A stretch of 64,000 bases of DNA from Methylovulum miyakonense HT12 (GTDB taxonomy: Bacteria; Pseudomonadota; Gammaproteobacteria; Methylococcales; Methylomonadaceae). This document shows, piece by piece, positions 24,639-31,412 of the stretch (position 1 is the first letter of the stretch; each line of letters begins with the position of its first letter). The stretch spans positions 1,875,551 through 1,939,550 of the forward strand of contig NZ_KB913025.1 of the NCBI RefSeq assembly GCF_000384075.1. The letters are read 5' to 3'. The position numbers and the translations under genes are program-made. The notes beneath the pieces were generated by a model. It did no database searches. It was not told the origin of the DNA and saw only the letters and a list, made by a program, of their open reading frames with translations.

Positions 24639-25853
24639 GTGAAAAAACGCTTGGTCGTCATCGGTAACGGCATGGCGGGGATACGCACCGTGGAAGAGTT
24701 GCTCGCCGCCGCGCCGGACAAATACAACATCACAGTCTTCGGTGCCGAACCCCACGGCAATTACAACCGTATCTTGCTGTCATCGGTGCTGTGCGGCGAA
24801 AAAAAACTCGCCGACATCGTCATCAATGACCGCGAATGGTACGCCGACAATGGCATTTGCCTACATGCCGGGGAGCATAAAGCCGTGGTGCGCATAGACC
24901 GCACCCGCAAACAAGTCCACGCTCAAGACGGCACGGTCGCCGCCTATGACCGCCTATTGATCGCCACCGGATCGAACGCCGTCAGACCGGACATCCCCGG
25001 CAACGGTTTGGATGGCGTGGTCAGTTTCCGTGACATTGTTGATGTTGAAACCATGCTGGCCTATAGCCGAAGCCATAATAAGGCCGTGGTGTTGGGCGGC
25101 GGCTTGCTGGGTCTCGAAGCGGCCAACGGCCTGGCGCAACGCGGCATGGACGTGACCGTGATCCATAACAATGGCATCCTGCTCAATCGGCAACTGGACA
25201 AACCCGCCGCCAAGCTCTTGCAAGCGGCTTTGGAACAACGCGGCATCCAGTTCAAAATGGCGGCCAAAACCCAAGCTTTATTGGGCGATGACAACGGGCA
25301 TGTCCGTTCCGTGACCTTTGCCGACGGTAGCCAATTACCCTGCGATTTGTTCGTCACCACCGTCGGCGTGCGCCCCAACATTGCGCTGGCGCAAGCATCC
25401 GGCCTGTATTGTGAACGCGGCATCGTCGTCAACGACACCTTGCAAAGCTACGATCCCAGCATTTACGCGGTCGGCGAATGCATCCAGCACCGCGGCGACA
25501 CGTTTGGTTTGGTCGCCCCCTTGTTTGAACAGGCGAAAGTTTGCGCCAACCATCTCAGCGCCCACGGCGTGGCGCAATACATCACCCTGCCCACGTCCAC
25601 CAAGTTAAAAGTGACAGGCATCAATTTATTTTCAGTGGGTGATTTTTTGGGTGATGCGCACAGTGAAACCATCCATTTCACCGACGCGGCCTTGGGGATT
25701 TATAAAAAGCTGGTGATTAAGGCGGGCAAGTTGGTTGGCGCGGTTTTGTATGGCGATACGGCGGATGGGTCTTGGTATCAGGAGTTGTTGGAAAAAGGTG
25801 AGGATATTGCCGGGATGCGGGAAGGGATGATTTTTGGGAAAAACCAGATATAA
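24639..25853 (+). CDS. FAD-dependent NAD(P)H oxidoreductase, probable nitrate reductase electron-transfer subunit
   Basis: A 404-residue flavoprotein homologous to the N-terminal half of NirB and to NasB/rubredoxin-reductase-like proteins. FAD-binding LVVIGNGMAGIRTVEELL at 4-21, NAD-binding VVLGGGLLGLEAANGL at about 148-163, and the FAD C-motif SIYAVGECIQHRG near 275-287 are intact. It lacks any iron-sulfur cysteine cluster. NasA here carries a C-terminal BFD [2Fe-2S] segment, which would accept electrons from this reductase. The gene ends directly against an inverted repeat that begins the ccdAB region. Confidence 0.85.
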   Translation: MKKRLVVIGNGMAGIRTVEELLAAAPDKYNITVFGAEPHGNYNRILLSSVLCGEKKLADIVINDREWYADNGICLHAGEHKAVVRIDRTRKQVHAQDGTVAAYDRLLIATGSNAVRPDIPGNGLDGVVSFRDIVDVETMLAYSRSHNKAVVLGGGLLGLEAANGLAQRGMDVTVIHNNGILLNRQLDKPAAKLLQAALEQRGIQFKMAAKTQALLGDDNGHVRSVTFADGSQLPCDLFVTTVGVRPNIALAQASGLYCERGIVVNDTLQSYDPSIYAVGECIQHRGDTFGLVAPLFEQAKVCANHLSAHGVAQYITLPTSTKLKVTGINLFSVGDFLGDAHSETIHFTDAALGIYKKLVIKAGKLVGAVLYGDTADGSWYQELLEKGEDIAGMREGMIFGKNQI

Positions 25854-25881
25854 TTATGCGCATAAATAACCCGCATAATTA
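25851..25881. promoter_or_regulatory. inverted repeat, probable ccdAB operator
   Basis: TAATTATGC (25851-25859) and GCATAATTA (25873-25881) are exact complements, with a small ATGCGCAT palindrome inside. The repeat begins at the stop codon of the upstream reductase and ends 18 bases before ccdA. Autoregulation by the CcdA/CcdB complex is the family norm, so this is the likely operator. Confidence 0.5.
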
Positions 25882-25899
25882 ACTCACAGGAAATTCACC

Positions 25900-26145
25900 A
25901 TGCAAGCCTTATATGATTTATCCGCCACTAAAAAACCCACTAATGTCACCGTCAACAGCGATTTGCTAAAAAAAGCCAAAGAACTGGACATTAATCTGTC
26001 CGCCGCACTGGAGCAAAAACTGGTCGAGCTGGTCCGGCAAAAACAAGGTGCCGCATGGCTTGCCGAGAACCAAGCAGCAATCACTGAATACAACCGTTAC
26101 GTTGAGGAACATGGCACGTTCGCCGATGATTTGCGGAGTTTCTGA
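25900..26145 (+). CDS. ccdA: CcdA-type antitoxin
   Basis: An 81-residue antitoxin. The N-terminus has a ribbon-helix-helix DNA-binding pattern (NVTVNSDLLKKAKELDINLSAALEQKL). The flexible C-terminal tail (WLAENQAAITEYNRYVEEHGTF..LRSF) is the segment that wraps CcdB in known pairs. The gene has an AGGAAA site 9 bases upstream and overlaps ccdB by one base. It should neutralise the toxin and repress its own promoter. It lies inside the nitrate assimilation cluster, an unusual place. Confidence 0.9.
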   Translation: MQALYDLSATKKPTNVTVNSDLLKKAKELDINLSAALEQKLVELVRQKQGAAWLAENQAAITEYNRYVEEHGTFADDLRSF

Positions 26146-26459
26146 TGCCTCAATTCGACTTGCACGAAAACCGCAATCCCAAAACCAAGGGCTTGGTTCC
26201 TTACTTGTTAGATGTGCAAAGCGATTTGCTGGGCGATCTGGCAAGCACCGTGGTTATCCCACTATGTCCAGCCGGAATACCGACACGCGGCATGACGCGG
26301 CTTACGCCTTGTTTGGAAATTGACGGGGAAAGTTACTTGCTGCTTACCCCGCAGCTTGCTGGTATACCGAGAAAGGAATTGGGCAAAGCTATTGGTAATC
26401 TTGGCAGCTATCGGGATGAAATTGTTGGTGCGGTGGATTTTTTGTTGGTGGGGTTTTGA
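26145..26459 (+). CDS. ccdB: CcdB-type toxin (DNA gyrase poison)
   Basis: A 104-residue CcdB family toxin: MPQFDLHENRNPKTKGLVPYLLDVQSD with an SH3-like beta core, and PLCPAGIPTRGMTRLTP. The family inhibits gyrase subunit A through the C-terminal helix. In the F-plasmid protein the last residues are Trp-Gly-Ile; here the end is LLVGF, so the tryptophan position holds Val. Chromosomal homologues also vary here, so toxicity cannot be judged from sequence. Start overlaps the ccdA stop (TGATG). Confidence 0.88.
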   Translation: MPQFDLHENRNPKTKGLVPYLLDVQSDLLGDLASTVVIPLCPAGIPTRGMTRLTPCLEIDGESYLLLTPQLAGIPRKELGKAIGNLGSYRDEIVGAVDFLLVGF

Positions 26460-26646
26460 TGCGGTTGGCTGACCGCCGGGATACGCGGAGCATTGTTTAG
26501 CTTTAATTATTTTGAACCCTGTTAGCTGTTTACGCTGACTCCCAAAATCCGGTTTTGAAACCCAAGTATCAGAAGCCCTAGCTTCGATCTGAGAAGCAAA
26601 CAGTAAGTTAAGATCAATTAATTGACTTTAATTGACAAAAAATTAT

Positions 26647-26674
26647 CATTAAGATAAATCAATTGATCTTAATG
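26647..26674. promoter_or_regulatory. palindromic site upstream of the DUF4143-type ATPase gene
   Basis: CATTAAGAT (26647-26655) and ATCTTAATG (26666-26674) form an inverted repeat ending 8 bases before the ATG. Further TTAATTGA/AAGATCAATT copies lie just upstream (26610-26640). This AT-rich patch looks like a promoter-operator region of a regulated or foreign gene; the protein that binds is unknown. Confidence 0.45.
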
Positions 26675-26682
26675 GAAGAAAA

Positions 26683-28104
26683 ATGCTAACCATCTCGCAA
26701 ACAGAAATAAAAAACCGCCTGCATTTTGATAATCCTTGGTGGGAAACAGGCGGTATAGAAAAGCGTTATCAAGATTACCCACGACGCTTTTACTTCGAGT
26801 CCTTTTTTAAGCTAGTTAAGGAATCGTCCATCAACCGGGCTGCTGTGCTGATGGGGCCAAGGCGGGTGGGCAAAACGGTGATGATTTACCACACAGTAGA
26901 CGGATTGCTCAACGGAGGGGTTGCGCCCACGCAAATTTTATATGTGTCATTGGAAACCCCTTTATACACGGGGCTTTCTTTGGAAAAAATCGTCAATCTG
27001 TTCCAAAGTGAATTCGGACATAAAAGGGATGGCAACTTATTCATCATCTTTGATGAAATACAGTATCTGGCAGGTTGGGAAGTGCATTTAAAATCGCTGG
27101 TCGATTCGTACCCGGCTTATAAATTCATCGCCACAGGCTCGGCAGCCGCCGCGTTGAAACTCAAAAGCCGTGAATCAGGAGCAGGGCGTTTTACCGATTT
27201 TTTATTGCCGCCGCTAACATTTGCAGAGTATCTGGCGTTTATTGACAAAACTGATGAATTAATCACCCCTTCTACTCAACAAGGTTTCTGGAATACCAAA
27301 AATATCATCGAATTGAATAAAGAATTTATTAATTACTTAAATTTTGGCGGTTACCCTGAAGCGGTGTTTTCAAACCTCATCCAACATGACAGTGCCAGAT
27401 ACATCAAAAGTGACATCATTGACAAAGTGTTGCTGAGGGACTTACCTAGCCTCTATGGAATCAGCGATGTTCAAGAGTTGAACAAATTGTTTACCACTAT
27501 CGCGTACAACACGGGCAATGAAATTACCTTAGACAACTTATCGAAATCATCCGGTGTATCTAAGAATACGATAAAAAAATATATCGAATATTTGGAAGCG
27601 GCATTCTTGATAAAAATAGTCAACCGTGTTGATTTTTCATCAAAAACATTTAAGCGGGCAACCACATTTAAAGTGTATTTGACTAATCCATCAATGCGGG
27701 CGGCATTGTTTGGTCCGGTTGATGACGGACATCAAGCAATGGGCGCATTGACAGAGACCGCCATTTTTAGCCAATGGTCTCATAGTGACAATATTGATAA
27801 CTTACATTATGCCCGATGGAACACAGGTGAAGTGGATATTGTTTGGCTTGATTTTGCCACACTAAAATCAGTTTGGTGTGTGGAAGTGAAATGGTCAGAC
27901 CAGCCTTGTTCGGATTCAAGGCTGTTAAAAGGTGTTATAAGTTATGCAAAGAACAATGGAATAAATGAGCTTCTTGTGACCACAAAAACGATTTCAAAAA
28001 TTGGAGTATTTGATGATGTGGAAATCCAATTTCAGCCCAGCGCGGCTTACGCCTATACATTAGGTGCCAATATTTTGCCAGCGCGGCTTACGCCTATACA
28101 GTAG
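26683..28104 (+). CDS. AAA ATPase with DUF4143 C-terminal domain (C-terminus frameshifted)
   Basis: A 473-residue protein of the AAA_14/DUF4143 family. Walker A is GPRRVGKT at 58-65, Walker B is LFIIFDEIQYL near 124, and the sensor region is FIATGSAAAALK. The C-terminal part has a winged-helix stretch (LDNLSKSSGVSKNTIKKYIEYLE) and a PD-(D/E)xK-like segment (GEVDIVWL..CVEVKWSD). Function of the family is largely unknown; some members accompany mobile or defence genes. Base composition is AT-richer than the nitrate genes. A 41-bp tandem duplication at the 3' end shifts the frame: the present stop at 28104 replaces a 26-codon tail that remains open to 28199. Confidence 0.85.
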   Translation: MLTISQTEIKNRLHFDNPWWETGGIEKRYQDYPRRFYFESFFKLVKESSINRAAVLMGPRRVGKTVMIYHTVDGLLNGGVAPTQILYVSLETPLYTGLSLEKIVNLFQSEFGHKRDGNLFIIFDEIQYLAGWEVHLKSLVDSYPAYKFIATGSAAAALKLKSRESGAGRFTDFLLPPLTFAEYLAFIDKTDELITPSTQQGFWNTKNIIELNKEFINYLNFGGYPEAVFSNLIQHDSARYIKSDIIDKVLLRDLPSLYGISDVQELNKLFTTIAYNTGNEITLDNLSKSSGVSKNTIKKYIEYLEAAFLIKIVNRVDFSSKTFKRATTFKVYLTNPSMRAALFGPVDDGHQAMGALTETAIFSQWSHSDNIDNLHYARWNTGEVDIVWLDFATLKSVWCVEVKWSDQPCSDSRLLKGVISYAKNNGINELLVTTKTISKIGVFDDVEIQFQPSAAYAYTLGANILPARLTPIQ

Positions 28105-28118
28105 GGGCCAATATTTTG
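28037..28118 (+). repeat. 41-bp tandem duplication at the ATPase 3' end
   Basis: The block 28037-28077 is repeated at 28078-28118 with two T/G differences. Since 41 is not a multiple of three, reading enters the second copy out of frame and stops at 28104. In the original frame the second copy continues into NVEALEQRVVKLL... and ends at 28199. Confidence 0.93.
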
Positions 28119-28247
28119 AATGTAGAGGCACTTGAACAGAGAGTGGTAAAACTTCTGCCCAATAACGAAACCTTACTCAAAATAGCTCATTCTGCGTGAC
28201 AACAATGAAAACGACCCAATCAACACACCAATTCTCGGAGCATCACC

Positions 28248-28523
28248 ATGTCCCTACTCGCCATCAAAGGAATTTACGAAAATGGTCACATCACCTTGGA
28301 AGAAAATGTAACAACCGACCAAGCCGTTGCGGTAGCTGTCACCTTTTTAACTGAAAAACCCGCCAAAATTGTTGCCAAAACCAGCTGGGAATCGTGGTTT
28401 GCTTCTATGAGCCAATTTTCTGACGATTTTATGTCCGATGGACGCGAGCAACCCCAAGCGCAGGAACAGGATTGGAGTACGGTAGGATGGGCTGACGCAA
28501 GGAAGCCCATCATCGACTGCTAG
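28248..28523 (+). CDS. small antitoxin-like protein with 3' end overwritten by a palindromic element
   Basis: A 91-residue protein. The N-terminus (LAIKGIYENGHITLEEN) resembles the beta-barrel start of DUF104/AF2212- or DUF2281-type antitoxins. The middle (SMSQFSDDFMSDGREQPQAQEQ) matches the tail often seen in such small proteins. The last 14 or so residues (GWADARKPIIDC) are translated from the palindromic repeat that begins at 28482, so the native C-terminus was probably lost. No toxin gene follows. Ribosome site GGAG is about 9 bases before the ATG. Family assignment is tentative. Confidence 0.6.
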   Translation: MSLLAIKGIYENGHITLEENVTTDQAVAVAVTFLTEKPAKIVAKTSWESWFASMSQFSDDFMSDGREQPQAQEQDWSTVGWADARKPIIDC

Positions 28524-28573
28524 GATTGATGGGCTTCGTACCTTTTATGCCCTTTGGGTACAGCCCATCCTAC
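28482..28573. mobile_element. 92-bp palindromic MITE-like element, copy 1
   Basis: Perfect 13-bp terminal inverted repeats, GTAGGATGGGCTG and CAGCCCATCCTAC, enclose inner arms (AAGCCCATCA / TTGATGGGCTT). It has no coding capacity of its own. It overlaps the 3' end of the small gene at 28248 and ends 58 bases before nasA. Its reverse complement shares order and wording with the element inside nasA (GTAGGnTG..CCC..GGCATAAA.GGT..GAA.CCC), so the two are one family. Target duplications are not obvious. Confidence 0.8.
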
Positions 28574-28631
28574 GATACTTGGAAATGAGCATGGCTTCTG
28601 AAACAAAGCCCCAACCAATAAAACCCCACCT

Positions 28632-31367
28632 ATGACCCAAACCATCCAAACCACTTGCCCTTACTGCGGCGTAGGCTGCGGCGTTACCGCCACGGTCGGT
28701 GCCGAAAACCGCCAAGTCCAGATTAAAGGCGACAAAACCCATCCCGCCAATTTTGGCAGGTTATGTTCCAAGGGTTCGGCGTTGGGCGAGACGGTTGAGT
28801 TACAAGGCCGTTTGCTGGAACCGCATATCCACGGCCAACCAGCCAGTTGGGAAGACGCGCTGGATTTGGTCGCCAACACCTTGCTGGACACGATGGCCTC
28901 ACACGGCAAGGATAGCGTCGCCATTTACGGTTCGGGGCAGTTGTTGACGGAAGATTATTACGTCGCCAACAAGCTGATGAAGGGCTTTATCGGCAACGCC
29001 AATATCGACACCAACAGCCGTTTGTGCATGTCGTCGTCGGTGGCGGGGCATAAACGTGCGTTTGGGGCGGATGCCGTACCCGGCTGTTATGAAGATTATG
29101 AATTGGCGGATTTGATCGTCCTGATCGGCTCGAACACCGCGTGGTGCCATCCGGTCAGTTTCCAGCGCATCCGCGCCGCCAAGGAAGCCAACCCCAACTT
29201 GAAAATCGTCGTCATCGACCCGCGCCGCACCTCCACTTGCGATATTGCCGATTTGCATTTGCCGTTGGCGGCGGGCAGTGACACGATTTTGTTTAATGGC
29301 TTGTTGAATTATTTGGTAGGTTGCACCCTTGGAGGCATAAAGGGTGAGTGTGCGAACCCCGACAATAATACGTCCTCTGTTGGGGTTCGCACACTCACCC
29401 CAACCTACATTGACTCCGACTTCATCGACAACCACACCGAAGGCTTTGAAGCCGCCCTCATCGCAGCAAGCCTAGCGGGCGATGTGCAACAAGTCGCCGA
29501 ATACTGCCGACTCTCCGCCACCGATGTGCAGCAATTTTACGACTGGTTCACCAGCACCGAAAAAGCCATGAGCTTGTACAGCCAAGGCGTCAACCAATCG
29601 ACCAGCGGTACAGATAAGGTGAACAGCATCATCAACTGCCATTTGGCGACCGGGCGCATCGGCAAACCGGGCATGGGGCCGTTTTCCCTGACCGGGCAGC
29701 CTAACGCCATGGGCGGGCGTGAAGTCGGCGGCTTATCGCACCAACTGGCGGCGCACATGGATTTCGCCACCCCAGGCGATATTGACCGCGTGGCGCGTTT
29801 TTGGCAAACCGGCAATATCCCGGAACAAGGCGGCTTGCCGGCTGTGGCTTTGTTTGATGCGGTTTATGAGGGCAAGGTCAAAGCCGTGTGGATTATGGGC
29901 ACCAATCCGGTGGTCAGCTTGCCCAATGCCGACAAGGTCAAACAAGCCCTGCAAAACTGTGATTTTGTCGTGGTGTCCGATTGCATCGCCAACACCGACA
30001 CCGCCGCCTTCGCGCATGTGCTGTTGCCCGCGCAAGGCTGGAGCGAGAAAAACGGCACGGTGACCAACTCCGAACGGCGCATTTCCCGCCAACGCAGCCT
30101 GTTCAATGGTGCGGGCAACGCCAAGCCCGATTGGTGGATCATCTGCCAAGTCGCCCGGCGCATGGGCTATGCCGAGGCGTTCGCGTTCCAACATCCGGTG
30201 GAGATTTTCCGCGAGCACGCGGCTTTGTCCGGTTTTGAAAATAATGGCGGCCGCGATTTTGACATTTCCGCCTTTGCCGACCTTAGCCTGGCCGGATACG
30301 ACAGTTTCCAACCCGTGCAATGGCCTGTGAATGCGCAACACCCGCACGGCACGGCGCGGCTGTTTAGCGATGGACGCTATTTCACCCCCTCCGGCAAAGC
30401 CCAATTTATCGCCATCACCCCCAGGCCGCCCGTCAACCTGCCGGACGCCGATTATCCGCTGATTTTGAACACCGGGCGTTTGCGCGACCAATGGCACACC
30501 ATGACCCGCACCGCCCTCGCCAGCAAACTCAACCAGCATAAGCCGGAGCCGTTTGTGGAAGTGCATCCTGACGATGCGGCCGCCTACCAATTGCCACAAA
30601 ACAGTTTGGCAAGCCTCGAAACCCGCTGGGGCAGTATGACGGCGCGGGTGCAAATCACCGACAGCCAAATACGTGGCAATGTGTTCGTGCCGATGCACTG
30701 GACAGGGCAATACGCCAGCGACGGGCGTATGGGCGCGTTAGTGAACCCGGTGGTCGACCCGGTTTCCAAACAGCCGGAATGCAAGCACACGCCCGTGCGC
30801 ATCAGGCCTTGCCCTATGGCTTGGTACGGGTTCATTTTGTCGCGGCGGGAACTGGCGATCACTGGCTCTGATTATTGGGTGAAGGTCAAAGGCGAGCAGT
30901 TTTACCGCTACGAATTGGCAGGCCGGCAATTGCCGGAAACCTGGCAGGATTGGGCAACAACCCAACTGGGTGATGGCGGGGAAGTGCAATGGCAGGAATA
31001 CCAAGATAGCCACAACGGCAACTACCGTGCCGCCCGCTTTAATGACGGGCATTTGGACAGCATTGTGTTTATCGCTTCCCATATCAACCTGCCCGAACGC
31101 AATTGGCTGGCCAGCCTGTTTGCGAAGGATGGCTTGGGCCAACAAGAACGGCTCGCGCTGCTGACCGGAAAACCGCCGATAGGCGTTGCCGATGTCGGCG
31201 CGATAGTCTGCGCCTGTTTTAATGTCGGGGAAAAAACAATTTGTGATGCGATAAAGGAATTGGCCTTGAAAACCCCACAGGAGGTTGGCAAGTGTTTAAA
31301 GGCGGGGACGAATTGCGGCTCTTGTGTGCCGGAGATCAAGGCGCTATTGGCGGGGCTAAACACATAA
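28632..31367 (+). CDS. nasA: assimilatory nitrate reductase catalytic subunit
   Basis: A 911-residue molybdopterin enzyme that reduces nitrate to nitrite in the cytoplasm. The N-terminal [4Fe-4S] motif is CPYCGVGCGV..LCSKGSALG (residues 9-52). Molybdenum-domain marks are NSRLCMSSS, GSNTAWCHPV, VNQSTSGTDK, TGQPNAMGGREVG, WIMGTNPVVS and the dinucleotide region NTGRLRDQWHTMTRT. The C-terminus adds a BFD-type [2Fe-2S] segment (CACFNVGEKTICDAI..GTNCGSCVPEI). Residues 229-259 come from an inserted palindromic element and split the normal NYL...IDSDFI join. No good ribosome site is seen before the ATG. Cofactor supply is plausible from moaCDE at 51.6-52.9 kb. Confidence 0.95.
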   Translation: MTQTIQTTCPYCGVGCGVTATVGAENRQVQIKGDKTHPANFGRLCSKGSALGETVELQGRLLEPHIHGQPASWEDALDLVANTLLDTMASHGKDSVAIYGSGQLLTEDYYVANKLMKGFIGNANIDTNSRLCMSSSVAGHKRAFGADAVPGCYEDYELADLIVLIGSNTAWCHPVSFQRIRAAKEANPNLKIVVIDPRRTSTCDIADLHLPLAAGSDTILFNGLLNYLVGCTLGGIKGECANPDNNTSSVGVRTLTPTYIDSDFIDNHTEGFEAALIAASLAGDVQQVAEYCRLSATDVQQFYDWFTSTEKAMSLYSQGVNQSTSGTDKVNSIINCHLATGRIGKPGMGPFSLTGQPNAMGGREVGGLSHQLAAHMDFATPGDIDRVARFWQTGNIPEQGGLPAVALFDAVYEGKVKAVWIMGTNPVVSLPNADKVKQALQNCDFVVVSDCIANTDTAAFAHVLLPAQGWSEKNGTVTNSERRISRQRSLFNGAGNAKPDWWIICQVARRMGYAEAFAFQHPVEIFREHAALSGFENNGGRDFDISAFADLSLAGYDSFQPVQWPVNAQHPHGTARLFSDGRYFTPSGKAQFIAITPRPPVNLPDADYPLILNTGRLRDQWHTMTRTALASKLNQHKPEPFVEVHPDDAAAYQLPQNSLASLETRWGSMTARVQITDSQIRGNVFVPMHWTGQYASDGRMGALVNPVVDPVSKQPECKHTPVRIRPCPMAWYGFILSRRELAITGSDYWVKVKGEQFYRYELAGRQLPETWQDWATTQLGDGGEVQWQEYQDSHNGNYRAARFNDGHLDSIVFIASHINLPERNWLASLFAKDGLGQQERLALLTGKPPIGVADVGAIVCACFNVGEKTICDAIKELALKTPQEVGKCLKAGTNCGSCVPEIKALLAGLNT
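29316..29408. mobile_element. 93-bp palindromic element inserted in frame in nasA, copy 2
   Basis: Ends are GTAGGTTG and CAACCTAC. Inside is a perfect 19-bp stem, GGGTGAGTGTGCGAACCCC at 29342-29360 against GGGGTTCGCACACTCACCC at 29382-29400, with a 21-base loop. Length 93 equals 31 codons, starts on a codon boundary and has no stop in the sense frame, so nasA stays open. The encoded stretch is unlike any NasA sequence I know at this place. Confidence 0.88.
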
Positions 31368-31412
31368 CCGTTTCCTTACGGCAGAGCTAGGGCATTGGGG
31401 CGGGATGCCTTT

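Noticed and set aside
29733-30710. 325-residue minus-strand ORF inside nasA
   Set aside because: Antisense shadow of conserved NasA sequence; composition follows the sense codons.
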